Numbered from the stretch's first letter, positions 42,469-51,373 are shown. The stretch is DNA of 64,000 nucleotides from Bacillus amyloliquefaciens DSM 7 = ATCC 23350 (GCF_000196735.1 NC_014551.1:2041001-2105000), one strand, 5' to 3'. The notes: generated by a model from the letters alone, not told the origin. Numbers and translations are program-made.

Positions 42469-43047
42469 ATGGATATTAATTTACTAATGAAGGAACTGCA
42501 TTTTATGCAACAAAGTTACGCATCATTATTTTCGGTTGTCAATAAGGTGCAAACTCGGGGGGACGAATACTTAGAAGCGTTGACTTCCCGACAGCACATG
42601 ACTCTTATTGCTATTGCCCATTTACCGACGGAAGATACCACACTTATGAATATCGCTAAAAAGCTGGGCACAACAAAACAAACCGCTAACAAATTAATTT
42701 CAAGCCTCGCGAAAAAAGGATATGTTCACACTTTGCCAAGCAAACTGGATAAACGTTCAATCAATATTGAAATTACCCCTGAAGGAAAAAAAGCGTTAAT
42801 TTCCTACACAGAAAAATCCACCTATTTTTTAGCGGATATGTTTCATGACTTCACAACTGATGAAATTGAAACATTCTGGAGGCTGCTGCAAAAACTTTAT
42901 CGTTTTGATGGTGAAGAACAGGTTGGTTTTGAAGAAAAAGCACATTTACAAGTTAAAGATCAGGCACAATTCATCTCAGATGGCTATGAAGAAAAAATCA
43001 TGGCTGAATTTTCAAAACGGCGATATGGGAGTGCAGACGGTGAATAA
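42469..43047 (+). CDS. MarR-family transcriptional regulator
   Basis: 192 residues from the ATG at 42469; ggagata is the ribosome site, so the upstream in-frame codons are not used. Winged HTH in residues 40-110 (MNIAKKLGTTKQTANKLISSLAKKGYVHTLPSKLDKRSINIEIT shows the recognition helix and wing in two parts). The C-terminal extension past residue 140 is longer than in typical MarR proteins. It overlaps the regulatory repeats it probably binds. It is followed directly by a membrane protein gene. Confidence 0.82.
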   Translation: MDINLLMKELHFMQQSYASLFSVVNKVQTRGDEYLEALTSRQHMTLIAIAHLPTEDTTLMNIAKKLGTTKQTANKLISSLAKKGYVHTLPSKLDKRSINIEITPEGKKALISYTEKSTYFLADMFHDFTTDEIETFWRLLQKLYRFDGEEQVGFEEKAHLQVKDQAQFISDGYEEKIMAEFSKRRYGSADGE

Positions 43048-43048
43048 T

Positions 43049-43324
43049 ATGCTTTATCGAAAAGTAAAAGAGACAGAGGATAAGATGAAGGAAAAAAGCG
43101 ATGAGCTGAAAGATAAAATCTATCAATTTATTTCTCATGCCAAATATAAAATTCATTGCAAACGTAAACTGAACCGAGCCGGCAATTATATATCAATTGC
43201 CATTGGACTCTTTATCCTAACTGCCTCATGGCTGACTGCAGCACAATGGCTACTTTGGATAGGAGTGGCAAGTATTTTGAGTAATACTTGTATGCTCATT
43301 ATTAATCCGGTTAGAAAAATGTGA
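43049..43324 (+). CDS. Small membrane protein downstream of MarR
   Basis: 91 residues starting one base after the marR stop codon, so probably translationally coupled. A charged helical N-terminus (KETEDKMKEKSDELKDKIY) is followed by two hydrophobic segments (YISIAIGLFILTASWL; WLLWIGVASILSNTCMLII). No family recognised. As the only partner gene of the regulator, it is the best candidate target of its control. Confidence 0.6.
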   Translation: MLYRKVKETEDKMKEKSDELKDKIYQFISHAKYKIHCKRKLNRAGNYISIAIGLFILTASWLTAAQWLLWIGVASILSNTCMLIINPVRKM

Positions 43325-43742
43325 TTTTTGTGGTGACATATTTTGTCGCTTGCAGTATGACTTAATAGCTGTTTTAAAGTAATCATCTTTTGAATCCATT
43401 CGTAAATCCCTCCTTCGTTTCTCTGACCAGAACACATATCCACATTTTGACGCACTTTGTTTTTACTGACCGAACGGTGTCGCAATATACGGCATCCCAT
43501 TCCGTTACTCCATCATTACTTTCGGGTATATCTGACTGAACGATTCGTGCACCCTTTGCCATTATACGAGTGGACAGTAGCACTGAATCAAATTGAGTTG
43601 GTTCGAAAGAATGTTACGATCCTTTTACGCCTCCCAATTTGGGGTGGTTGATTCTGATAGGAATAACGTTCCGATCAACTTTGTCCTGGACTGAACATTG
43701 TTCGTTTCAGCTGATCGAAACATTACTTACCTCAGGTTGTTG
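43325..43742. other. 418-base gap, no recognisable gene
   Basis: A minus-strand frame near 43383-43583 reads partly like protein but has no ribosome site or family match. The stretch may be a decayed gene. No strong hairpin. Confidence 0.4.
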
Positions 43743-44084
43743 TTATTTCTTTAGATTAAATCGGCCTTTGATCTTTTCCGGCAGTTTATCGGATTTAATA
43801 GCTTCAGGTTCCCCAGTATATCCGTCATGGCTCCTCGGCACACGTACAATGTCCCCTTCTTGATAAGGCTTTTCAACAAAGAAAGAGACCATTTTTTTCT
43901 TACCTTTCTCGTTATACCCTTCTAAATTGTAAACGTAATTGTCTTTGTTTTCGTTTTTTTCTGCCTTTCCATGAATTTGAACATAATAATCGCTTTCTAG
44001 TACAGCGCCTCGATCAGCGCAACCTCCTAACATGAAAACCGATAGACAGCCTAATACTATAATAAAAACGGTCATTTTTTTCAT
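43743..44084 (-). CDS. YxeA-like (DUF1093) small lipoprotein
   Basis: 113 residues with a signal peptide ending in the lipobox LGGCAD, lipid Cys at residue 22. The DUF1093/YxeA domain follows, an OB-like fold: YYVQIHGKAEKNENKDNYVY and KPYQEGDIVRVPRSHDGY. YxeA-type proteins are exported and often plasmid- or element-associated, with no agreed function. Isolated in a poorly conserved stretch between yoaF and csaA, so likely accessory. Confidence 0.75.
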   Translation of the reverse strand: MKKMTVFIIVLGCLSVFMLGGCADRGAVLESDYYVQIHGKAEKNENKDNYVYNLEGYNEKGKKKMVSFFVEKPYQEGDIVRVPRSHDGYTGEPEAIKSDKLPEKIKGRFNLKK

Positions 44085-44622
44085 TTTTCATCACTCCTTA
44101 CTCCTTTTATAGTTCTTATCTAATACTTTATTGTGAAGAAATGCGGTTATCTTACACTCACCTTACTTTTTTGTAAGAATTCCTATACAAAAGTCGTGAT
44201 TGTTTTACCCACATGATCATTGATGATGTGCTCGTTGGTAACAAAATGTGACGACCTCTTCACTTATTCCTCTATTTTGAGGACCGACAGAACTACATGA
44301 TGTCTCTCTGTTTCGTTCTCCACTTCTGGATAAAGCAATGGTTCAGGCTGAACTATCGTTTATAGACTTATTTAAGTATATATACTTAACCAAGGGTCGG
44401 GTTCATAATGAGCTATACCTCGCCAGGTTCACAAAATTATGCTTCCAATTCCTCAAAGTAACTCTGCTTGAATTTTCGTTCCAATATACCAAAGAAATAT
44501 CCCTTTAATCCCTTCTTAATCTGACCTAATTTAAACGCCCTGACGAGAGGTCATGCGGTAATTCAGCCCTCATTTCAATAATTTCTCTTGCATTTCTGCA
44601 CCCGCCATGCTATATTCATATA
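44085..44622. other. 538-base gap, no gene seen
   Basis: Both strands have short frames only. The right end holds the promoter of the candidate small RNA (TTGCAT at 44588-44593, 17 bases, TATATT at 44611-44616). Confidence 0.5.
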
Positions 44623-44738
44623 GCGATGAGCTGAATTGTGTAAGCCGATGCACATGCCCTTGCGGCACACACGAATGTGGCGTGTGGTGTATCGCCTCAA
44701 TACGCAAAAGACGTTTGCTTCTGCAAACGTCTTTTTTT
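44623..44738 (+). ncRNA. Candidate small RNA, about 115 nt
   Basis: A promoter with 17-base spacing ends seven bases upstream. The RNA can form a first hairpin (GTGT..GCCG with CGGC..ACAC, about 44637-44678) and a second (GCGT..GG with CC..ACGC, about 44686-44704). It ends in a perfect intrinsic terminator GACGTTTGC-ttct-GCAAACGTC and T7. No credible reading frame is present (the first ATG is followed by a stop after one codon). The terminator is also the convergent end of csaA. Confidence 0.55.
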
Positions 44739-44739
44739 A

Positions 44740-45072
44740 TTATCCGATTTTCGTTCCGTTCGGTACGGTCTGCTCGGGCGTAAGCAGAACCACGTCTCCT
44801 TCTTCCGGGATGCCGCCGAGAACGAGTACTTCTGACTTAAATCCGGCAATCCGGCGAGGCGGAAAGTTGACAACAGCGGTGACCTGCCTGCCCGTCAAAT
44901 CATCCGGTTCATACCGTTTTGTAATCTGGGCGCTTGATTGCTTCATACCGATTTCTTCGCCGAAATCTATTGTCATCTTTATGGCCGGCATCTTTGCTTC
45001 CGGAAATACTTCTGCTTTTACGACCGTTCCTATTCTGAGATCGAGCTTGATAAAATCTTCCATGACTGCCAT
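44740..45072 (-). CDS. csaA: CsaA, tRNA-binding-domain chaperone-like protein
   Basis: 110 residues from the ATG at 45072 (aaaggag upstream), matching the B. subtilis length; the open frame extends nine codons further. It is a single OB-fold tRNA-binding domain ([53 protein letters not shown]). CsaA dimers bind peptides and preproteins and were linked to secretion. Highly conserved with the subtilis protein, so orthology is secure. Confidence 0.93.
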   Translation of the reverse strand: MAVMEDFIKLDLRIGTVVKAEVFPEAKMPAIKMTIDFGEEIGMKQSSAQITKRYEPDDLTGRQVTAVVNFPPRRIAGFKSEVLVLGGIPEEGDVVLLTPEQTVPNGTKIG

Positions 45073-45141
45073 TTCAAAAACTCCTTTTTTTACAATCATG
45101 ATACCAAAAAAAGACGCAGTTTATTTAACCGATCTTCGGGT

Positions 45142-45852
45142 TTATTTATCCGTTTGAAAGGTGTTTCGGTAAGCGCGCGGCGTTATTCCCTTATGTCTGA
45201 CAAACCATCTGGTAAAGGAAGACAAATTTTGAAAGCCGACCTCATACCCGATGTCTGTCAGCCGGTCTTTTGTTTCAATAAGCATTTGCTCCGCTTTCTT
45301 CATCCGAAGCTCGGCAATATAAGCTTTGGGGCTTTTCCCCGTCTGCCTTTTAAACCAGTCGGAATAATAAGCCGGGTGGTAATGTTCCATTGCGGCGAGC
45401 TCTTTGATTGTAAATGTCTTTGAGAGATTTCGGCGGATATACGCGATTGAATCATTCGCAGCGCTTTCTTGCATCTTTTCAGCAATATATTCTGCGAGCA
45501 GACTCAATGAATGAACCGACTGCTGCTTTGTCTCTTCTGTCAGCAGAAACCGAATTGATGCCCAAAAAGAATCAAGCTTATTGATAACGCCGGGTTCAAA
45601 TGATCCTTTTAAAAAATATGCCGGCATGTCAAGTACGAGACATTCATTTCGTTCCAAAGAACGGAACCGGTGTTCATGCCCGGGCGGAATATACAGCATT
45701 TGATCCGGTTTTAATCTAATCTCACAGCTTTCTGTCTCCAAGTCCAGCTGTCCTTCAAGCGGAAAGAGCATTTGACAGTAGGAGTGAGTATGAGAATCAA
45801 AAATATGTGAATACGTGCGCCGTTCACAAATGAGGTGCTGTAATGAATCCAT
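45142..45852 (-). CDS. yobQ: AraC-family regulator YobQ
   Basis: 236 residues. N-terminal cupin sensor domain (IFDSHTHSYCQMLFPLEGQL; YIPPGHEHRF) and C-terminal double HTH (FTIKELAAMEHYHPAYYSDW and RLTDIGYEVGFQNLSSFTRW). It should bind a small ligand and DNA. The regulon is unknown. Position after csaA matches B. subtilis. A cupin with the H-x-H pattern suggests a carbohydrate or metal-linked ligand, as an inference only. Confidence 0.85.
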   Translation of the reverse strand: MDSLQHLICERRTYSHIFDSHTHSYCQMLFPLEGQLDLETESCEIRLKPDQMLYIPPGHEHRFRSLERNECLVLDMPAYFLKGSFEPGVINKLDSFWASIRFLLTEETKQQSVHSLSLLAEYIAEKMQESAANDSIAYIRRNLSKTFTIKELAAMEHYHPAYYSDWFKRQTGKSPKAYIAELRMKKAEQMLIETKDRLTDIGYEVGFQNLSSFTRWFVRHKGITPRAYRNTFQTDK

Positions 45853-45903
45853 TTGTCCCTCCTTTTGGATAATCCGTTTTATTCATTAGTTTACATAATA
45901 TTA

Positions 45904-46470
45904 TTATTGTTCACTCGTTTGTAAACCTCTTAAAAAAGCAACAACGGCAAACTTCCGGCTTTCCTTAATTGATTCCGTTAATTCAAATGCACTCTGTTTT
46001 CTTAGCACGGCAAAGCCGTGAAGAAGGCTTCTCAGTCCTCTTGCGGCATGGATTGCGTTTTCGGGACGTGCATAACCATTTGCTGTCAGCTGCCTGACAA
46101 CAAGATCCACAAGCAGGCTGGACAGCTTCTCAATTCGGCCGTCTTTTACTTTTTGAAATGTCGCTTCATATAATCCGGGATTGGCTTCGGCGAAATGGAT
46201 ATAGGCATCAGCAAGAGCGAGCAAAGCCGTTTCACCTGACAGGCCTGCTGAGGAGGCCGCCATTTTTTCATATAACATGGTTAAACCGGAGACGGCCAGC
46301 TCTGTTTTAATTCCATGAAGACCATCGACAAAATTATAAAGGGAAGGCGGTTTTACGTTTAAGGACTTTGCTACCGCCGCAAGCGTCACTTCGTTAAGCC
46401 CTTTTTCGTCAGCAATGTTTGATGCCGCTCCGATAATCATGTCAAGGCTCATTCCGACTCTCGGCGACAT
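45904..46470 (-). CDS. yobS: TetR-family regulator YobS
   Basis: 188 residues. The N-terminal HTH is DEKGLNEVTLAAVAKSLNVK followed by PPSLYNFVDGLHG; the C-terminal ligand domain is a helical bundle (TetR_C WHG type). Its ATG overlaps the yobT stop by one base (TAATG), so the two are translationally coupled. It is the likely repressor of the yobTS operon through the two ACTAA...TTAGT repeats upstream. Confidence 0.86.
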   Translation of the reverse strand: MSPRVGMSLDMIIGAASNIADEKGLNEVTLAAVAKSLNVKPPSLYNFVDGLHGIKTELAVSGLTMLYEKMAASSAGLSGETALLALADAYIHFAEANPGLYEATFQKVKDGRIEKLSSLLVDLVVRQLTANGYARPENAIHAARGLRSLLHGFAVLRKQSAFELTESIKESRKFAVVAFLRGLQTSEQ

Positions 46471-47189
46471 TATGATCGGCCTCCCGGCAGGCTGCGTTCG
46501 GCTTCATCAGCCGCCTCAGCCATCAAATCAGCGGGATTGTGGAGAACGTTTCCATGCCCGGCGGCCAAAATGCTTGGTTTATGAGAGATAAGTGTTCTTG
46601 CGGTTTTGACAGCTTCTTCTTTATTCCATGTAGCAAAAGCCGGAAACGGAAATCTCCATTTCAGCTTACCTGAAACAGCGAGGCCTCCCCGTACTTGAAA
46701 AGCATCTCCGACGATCAGCATATCGTTTCTCAGATCTTTAAAAGCGAGGCTTCCCGGCGTATGCCCGGGGGCGGGAATGACAAGCAAAGATCCGACCCGC
46801 TCGCCGCCTTTCAGCAGATGATCAGGCTCGGTCTGAATATGTTTCGGCACTCCTCCCTTTATCGGCGTTTGTGCTTCATGCTCAAATAAAGCAGTGTCAC
46901 CTTTCAGCAAGAAAGAATCCCGTTCAGAAATATAGACGGAAGCATCCGGAAATTCCGCGGATAATGAGTCAAGCGAACCGACGTGATCTCCATGCGCGTG
47001 GGTGAGTAAGATGTTATTCAGCGGTTTCTTAAGCTTCTGTAATGCTTGTTTGATTCCTTTATGACTGTTGGGCAGTCCGGCGTCAATCAGGGTTACTCCT
47101 TCTTCCTCTTCAACCAAATAACAATTCACCGGGAAAAGCGCAGGAAAAAAGGTCAGTTGCCAAACGGTTCCGTATTGTAAGATTCTCAT
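46470..47189 (-). CDS. yobT: Metallo-beta-lactamase fold hydrolase YobT
   Basis: 239 residues from the ATG at 47189 (agggggat upstream). The metal-binding H-x-H-x-D-H motif is HAHGDHVGS near residue 65, further ligands are in PGHTPGSLAF and in IVGDAF, and the last His in LAAGHG. Such enzymes include lactonases, glyoxalase II-like and quorum-quenching hydrolases. The substrate is unknown. First gene of yobT-yobS, with its promoter covered by two operators. Confidence 0.87.
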   Translation of the reverse strand: MRILQYGTVWQLTFFPALFPVNCYLVEEEEGVTLIDAGLPNSHKGIKQALQKLKKPLNNILLTHAHGDHVGSLDSLSAEFPDASVYISERDSFLLKGDTALFEHEAQTPIKGGVPKHIQTEPDHLLKGGERVGSLLVIPAPGHTPGSLAFKDLRNDMLIVGDAFQVRGGLAVSGKLKWRFPFPAFATWNKEEAVKTARTLISHKPSILAAGHGNVLHNPADLMAEAADEAERSLPGGRS

Positions 47190-47205
47190 CAATATCCCCC
47201 TAAAA

Positions 47206-47256
47206 ACTAATAGTGTTAGTTTTATTATAACTAATACCATTAGTTTTTCAAGAACT
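47206..47256 (-). promoter_or_regulatory. yobTS promoter with two TetR-type operators
   Basis: On the minus strand TTGAAA, 16 bases, TATAAT (47230-47225). Two 15-base elements of the form ACTAA-N5-TTAGT lie at 47206-47220 and 47230-47244, one just after the -10 and one in the spacer. YobS is the obvious candidate ligand-controlled repressor. Confidence 0.7.
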
Positions 47257-47379
47257 TTCTGTTTAAATCCTGATAAAGGCGCGGCGCTTCTCTTATACCA
47301 AAAAAAGAAACGCGCATACTGTGATAAAAGATGCTTTCAGCCTGCGAATAAATCAGACTACTAAAACCAGCCGGATAAG

Positions 47380-47388
47380 CATACACTA
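47380..47388 (+). promoter_or_regulatory. Sigma-K/E-type -10 element upstream of yobW
   Basis: CATACACTA fits CATANNNTA of mother-cell sigma factors, about 25 bases before the yobW start. The -35 is weak. Confidence 0.45.
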
Positions 47389-47413
47389 CTCAACGGAGGG
47401 GGAGTTCCGCACC

Positions 47414-47935
47414 ATGCATATCACACTTCAAAGCATCTGCCCTGTCTTAATGATTGCCTTTTTTCTGTATAAAAAGGTGAAACGGTCCGTCGGCTTTCAG
47501 CCTTTGAAGCCCCGCTGGCTTTATACAAGAATGATTTTGTTTTCATTGCTGGCCGCCGCTCTGGCGTTTTTCAGCATCACACACCCGGCTTTATACGGCC
47601 ATCTGATATTCGGAACTTTTTGCGGCTGGCTTCTGGTCCTTTTTGCCAAACGGAACCTTTCTTTTGAAGAACGCCGCGGAAAAATGTATTTTCGCACTCA
47701 TCTGTGGATTGAACTTATTCTATTAACGTTATTCATCTCGAGGTTTGTTTATCGGGTTATTGAAATTTACCGAGTCACAGCGGATTTCACCCATCCGGAG
47801 GCGTACAGCCAAACGGTCGGCGCAGATCCGCTGACCATCAGTGTCTTTTATTTCATTGCTGTTTATTACAGCGGATTCTCTTTTTATGTTTTAAAAACGA
47901 GCAGAGACCAAACCAATAACGGTCAGTACGGCTGA
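47414..47935 (+). CDS. yobW: YobW, sporulation-linked membrane protein
   Basis: 173 residues from the ATG at 47414 (ggaggggg about 11 bases upstream). Four or so transmembrane helices (ISLQSICP region; MILFSLLAAALAFFSI; HLIFGTFCGWLLVLFA; LTISVFYFIAVYYSGFSFYV). The mother-cell-type -10 element suggests late sporulation expression. Function unknown. It matches the yobW position upstream of czrA and converges with it at a shared terminator. Confidence 0.72.
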   Translation: MHITLQSICPVLMIAFFLYKKVKRSVGFQPLKPRWLYTRMILFSLLAAALAFFSITHPALYGHLIFGTFCGWLLVLFAKRNLSFEERRGKMYFRTHLWIELILLTLFISRFVYRVIEIYRVTADFTHPEAYSQTVGADPLTISVFYFIAVYYSGFSFYVLKTSRDQTNNGQYG

Positions 47936-47936
47936 C

Positions 47937-47966
47937 ATCCCTGTCTAAAAAGCAGGGATGTTTTTT
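47937..47966. terminator. Shared terminator of yobW and czrA
   Basis: CATCCCTG and CAGGGATG arms with T run between converging genes. Confidence 0.8.
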
Positions 47967-48297
47967 AATCGTGCCGCGTATGGTGAATCATTTGCTGAAG
48001 CACATCTAACACATGTTCATCCTCAGGAGAATAATAAATGGATGTGCCTTCTCTCCGTGATTTGACGAGGCGCAGATTTTTAAGAAAACGCAGCTGATGA
48101 GAAACGGTGGACTGCAGCAAATTCAGCTTTTCTGCGATATCATTTACCGCGTGCTCACCCTGTGACAGTAAATGGAGGATTCTGATTCTTGTCGGATCAC
48201 ACAGCGCCTTAAAGGTCTGGGCAACCAAAAATAATGTTTCCTCATCTAAATCGACAGCGGGGTCATTCTTGTTTCCGGATTCGTGAAATTCAGTCAT
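47965..48297 (-). CDS. czrA: ArsR-family metal-sensing repressor CzrA
   Basis: 110 residues from the ATG at 48297 (aagggtgagg upstream). The core [20 protein letters not shown], then [19 protein letters not shown], is nearly identical to B. subtilis CzrA. Alpha5 Zn/Co ligands are in [18 protein letters not shown]. It represses the cation efflux genes cadA and czcD and is released by zinc, cobalt or nickel. Its targets are elsewhere in the genome. Confidence 0.93.
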   Translation of the reverse strand: MTEFHESGNKNDPAVDLDEETLFLVAQTFKALCDPTRIRILHLLSQGEHAVNDIAEKLNLLQSTVSHQLRFLKNLRLVKSRREGTSIYYSPEDEHVLDVLQQMIHHTRHD

Positions 48298-48488
48298 ATA
48301 CCTCACCCTTCTTTTTTTAAGTAGCCCAATTATACCAAATGTCAATTGATGCTGATACATCCTGCGCCTGGCAAAAGAACCGTTATTTTAAATTTATGTT
48401 TCAAATACGGGTTTCTGCTTGGTTTCGCGCGGTTATCTGTGTCATAATGAAAAAGTCATAATGCTCCTGAAATTGAGGGTGAAACACA

Positions 48489-49154
48489 GTGGAGAAAAAG
48501 AAAAAAGGCTGTTTCGCTGCCGCGGGTCTTATGATGATATGTGTTTTTGTCATGGTTTCCTTCTTTCTCATCCTGTTATTTTCAAATAATGAATTGCTCA
48601 AAAGTCTTCCGTTTGATGTCAAACCGATCGTGCTTGAACGGCTGACAGATTACAAACCGCTCGTAGAAGACGAGCTGGATGAAAAAGGACTCACCAAATA
48701 TACATCGCTGGTACTCGGCATGATATATCAGGAGTCAAAAGGAAGAGGAAACGATCCCATGCAGTCTTCAGAATCTCTGGGTTTAAAGCGAAATGAAATT
48801 AAAAACCCTCAAACCAGTATCAAACAGGGAATCAAACAATTCACTCTCATGTATCAAGCAGGCAAGAAAAAAGGCGTAGATTTGGATACGATTATACAAA
48901 GCTACAACATGGGAGTCGGCTATATTGATTTTGTGGCTGAACATGGAGGATCGCATACTGAGGAACTGGCAAAACAATACTCCGAGCAGCAGGTCAAAAA
49001 GAATCCGAAATTATACACTTGCGGAGGGAATAAAGACAATTTCCGTTATCCCTACTGCTACGGTGATTACACGTACGCAGAAAAAGTAAAAGCAAAAACC
49101 AAAACCGTTGAACAATCCTTAAATGTAACAACACTTGAAACGCTTGAAGAGTAA
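48489..49154 (+). CDS. yocA: YocA, membrane-anchored lysozyme-like transglycosylase
   Basis: 221 residues from a GTG (gagggtg upstream). One N-terminal transmembrane helix (LMMICVFVMVSFFLILLF), then a lysozyme-like domain: LVLGMIYQESKGRGNDPMQS carries the candidate catalytic Glu, and YNMGVGYIDFVAEHGG the substrate-binding end. It resembles the muramidase half of CwlT-type proteins from conjugative elements, so YocA may be a domesticated relative. Wall-hydrolysing activity is inferred. Confidence 0.78.
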   Translation: MEKKKKGCFAAAGLMMICVFVMVSFFLILLFSNNELLKSLPFDVKPIVLERLTDYKPLVEDELDEKGLTKYTSLVLGMIYQESKGRGNDPMQSSESLGLKRNEIKNPQTSIKQGIKQFTLMYQAGKKKGVDLDTIIQSYNMGVGYIDFVAEHGGSHTEELAKQYSEQQVKKNPKLYTCGGNKDNFRYPYCYGDYTYAEKVKAKTKTVEQSLNVTTLETLEE

Positions 49155-49156
49155 AA

Positions 49157-49186
49157 GGCGCCCTGTATGAGGGCGCCTTTTTTCAA
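49157..49186 (+). terminator. Terminator of yocA
   Basis: AAAGGCGCCCT and AGGGCGCCTTT arms, then T6. Confidence 0.9.
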
Positions 49187-49189
49187 TAA

Positions 49190-49216
49190 AAAAACCGCGC
49201 AGAGCACGGTTTTTTT
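49190..49216 (-). terminator. Terminator of yozB
   Basis: AAACCG and CGGTTT arms with T runs, directly beyond the yozB stop. Confidence 0.55.
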
Positions 49217-49751
49217 AATAATACGGCGATATCATTAAGTATACAATGACACCCGTCAGACTGACATACAGCCAGAGCGGCATCGTCCATCTGGCGATTT
49301 TTTTGTGACGCTCCACCTGCATGCTGAAGCCTCTGATCAGCGTAAACAGCGCAAGCGGCACGATAATGGCGGAAAGACAAATATGCGTAATCAAAATAAA
49401 GAAATAAATTCCGCGAATAATGCCGTGACCGCCGAATAAAGTGTTCTCAGCTATCGAGTGGTACACGACATAGCAGATCAAAAACAGCAGAGTCGTCGTA
49501 AACGCCGCTAAAATAAAGCGTTTATGCGCCTGAATGTTTTTTTGCTTAATCATAAAGAGCGCTGCCAGCAAAAAGATAAAAGTAAAGCTGTTAAAAATAG
49601 CATTTAACATTGGCAGAATATGAATATTGGCTATGCTGACCTCACCCGATTTCGGCATAAAAAACAGCACCGCAATTAACCCGTTGATCAGAACGGTCAA
49701 TGTCAGCACGATACCGGTATAACTTTTAGGTTTGTTTTCTGTCTGGTTCAT
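49215..49751 (-). CDS. yozB: YozB, DUF420 membrane protein
   Basis: 178 residues from the ATG at 49751 (agagagg upstream). Five transmembrane helices (IVLTLTVLINGLIAVLFFM; FNSFTFIFLLAALFMI; FILAAFTTTLLFLICYVVY and others). Conserved DUF420 His residues fall in AHKRF and in THICLSA. Members are often near cytochrome oxidase assembly genes, here not. Function unknown. Confidence 0.82.
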   Translation of the reverse strand: MNQTENKPKSYTGIVLTLTVLINGLIAVLFFMPKSGEVSIANIHILPMLNAIFNSFTFIFLLAALFMIKQKNIQAHKRFILAAFTTTLLFLICYVVYHSIAENTLFGGHGIIRGIYFFILITHICLSAIIVPLALFTLIRGFSMQVERHKKIARWTMPLWLYVSLTGVIVYLMISPYY

Positions 49752-49856
49752 CTTATGACCTCTCTCAATTTTACTGACTATCCAAATGGTATGAGAATTC
49801 AGCTTTGATGTCAACGGTTTCGCCCGCTTCGTCAGAAATTAGACAAACTTAAGCCC

Positions 49857-49891
49857 TAAAAAGACCGGGTCTTAAGAAACCCGGCCTTTCG
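49857..49891 (-). terminator. Terminator of yocB
   Basis: GACCGGGTCTT and AAGAAACCCGGC arms, with a T run on the minus strand. Confidence 0.7.
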
Positions 49892-49896
49892 TTTTA

Positions 49897-50679
49897 TTAC
49901 GCTTCCTTTAACAGTTCTTCTATGACCTTATGCTCATTTTCATTCAGCAGATTTTTTTGGATGATTCTATCAATCGGTTTGTTCATATGGTGATCGAGAA
50001 TATCGGCTGTTTCCTTATCCCCCGCGATTACGAGACGCTCCCATTTGTGTGATGCGGCCTTTTGATCAAGGTTTGAAGCCAATCGTTTATACAGCCTTTT
50101 TTGGTTTTCTTCGACATGGGCTTTGGCAGCGTCTTCGTCCATCGATGCGGAACTTTCACTTACATCCTGCGGTTTCCACGATTCATTGATGACATCGTAT
50201 TGGTAATGCTCCACACCCTCAATCTTTCCGAGTACTGTTTCTATGATCTTCACTTCATTCTGCTGTGTGAGAATAAAAGCCGTGCTCGGATATTGTTCAC
50301 GAAGATGTTCTAATTGGTCAAGAACAGCCGTTTCTTCCCAATAAAACCGTGTTTCAACAGGCACCTGCAATTCAATCGTCTCCCAGATACCGCCTTCTCC
50401 AGATGCAAAAAATACGAGACTTCGCGGCATCTCTTTACCGAGCCCATCAATATATTGATAGACACGTTCCATGATGCGGACGAGAGATTTTTCTTCTTCC
50501 GGATCACTGGCAGACAGATACTCCTTTAATCTCCGAAAACCGGTTTTTAAGGCGATTTTCCACTCTTCCCCCTGCTGGTCCGGATTTCTCATATCCGTGT
50601 TTACATATAAGGAGAGCATTTTATCAGGAGATTCCGTCATCACGTACTTCAATTTGCCGATGAGTGAGTCAATTGCCAT
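49897..50679 (-). CDS. yocB: YocB, eRF1-like (baeRF family) protein
   Basis: 260 residues. Layout resembles the bacterial archaeo-eukaryotic release factor-like family 10: the N-terminal segment MLSLYVNTDMRNPDQQGEEW, a middle domain with AFILTQQNEVKIIETVLGK, and a C-terminal L7Ae-like part (WERLVIAGDKETADILDHHM). Such proteins may act on stalled ribosomes, but direct evidence for YocB is not known to me. Monocistronic with own terminator. Confidence 0.75.
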   Translation of the reverse strand: MAIDSLIGKLKYVMTESPDKMLSLYVNTDMRNPDQQGEEWKIALKTGFRRLKEYLSASDPEEEKSLVRIMERVYQYIDGLGKEMPRSLVFFASGEGGIWETIELQVPVETRFYWEETAVLDQLEHLREQYPSTAFILTQQNEVKIIETVLGKIEGVEHYQYDVINESWKPQDVSESSASMDEDAAKAHVEENQKRLYKRLASNLDQKAASHKWERLVIAGDKETADILDHHMNKPIDRIIQKNLLNENEHKVIEELLKEA

Positions 50680-50875
50680 TATAGATTCCTCCTTTTTCCG
50701 CTGCTCACTGTTCCTTTCCCTAACCTGGCGGCTTTAAAAACGTCAATCCACATATACACGGCAGACTTTTCTAAGAAAAGTTTTTGCAAAACCCATTTAC
50801 AAACCAAGACATCATTTACTACAATGGATACTTGTGTTTGACTAAGATGTTTTGCACTGTGAAAGGAGTATGAAT

Positions 50876-51373
50876 TTGTTTACTGCAGAAGAAAGAGACC
50901 AGAAAGAGCTGGAAAAAGAACTTCATAAGCTTGAATTTCAGATTTTCAGGATGCGGGAAAATCTGAAAGATGTATCTAAAGACGCGCGAGTGCTTGGTAT
51001 TGATCAATCGAACAATGACGATTGGATCATTGTTTCCTCGATTGATGATGGCCAAACATGTAAGATTATGCTGACTGATTGTGAATCAGCCTACCTGGGA
51101 AGAGGATGTTTTTCACTGATCGCTTCCTATTATGAAAATGCCATTCATATCGGGGACATTAAAGGCCCGCCAAACCACGGATACGGCTCAATCTGCATGA
51201 AGTTTTTAAAACATATCGCCAGAGAGCAGAATATCCCGAAAGTGACGGGTGATATTGCTAAGCGTGATTGGGATCATGTCGACAGACTCATTCATTTTTA
51301 TGAGAAGCATCAGTTTGATGTCTGGATTGACAATGATACGCAATCAGGCGGCATTAAATGGGTCGACCTGTAA
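50876..51373 (+). CDS. yocC: YocC, conserved protein with GNAT-like C-terminal part
   Basis: 165 residues from a TTG at 50876, seven bases after aaaggag; the ATG at 50870 is too close to that site. An N-terminal coiled coil (RDQKELEKELHKLEFQIFRM) precedes a mixed domain. IGDIKGPPNHGYGSICMKFL and VDRLIHFYEKHQFDVW look like the acetyl-CoA loop and end of a GNAT fold. An acetyltransferase role is an inference. Its terminator overlaps the ribosome site of yocD. Confidence 0.72.
   Translation: MFTAEERDQKELEKELHKLEFQIFRMRENLKDVSKDARVLGIDQSNNDDWIIVSSIDDGQTCKIMLTDCESAYLGRGCFSLIASYYENAIHIGDIKGPPNHGYGSICMKFLKHIAREQNIPKVTGDIAKRDWDHVDRLIHFYEKHQFDVWIDNDTQSGGIKWVDL

Noticed and set aside
43383..43583. 66-codon minus-strand frame in the 43.3-43.7 kb gap
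   Set aside because: No ribosome site or family resemblance; could be a gene relic but not supportable.
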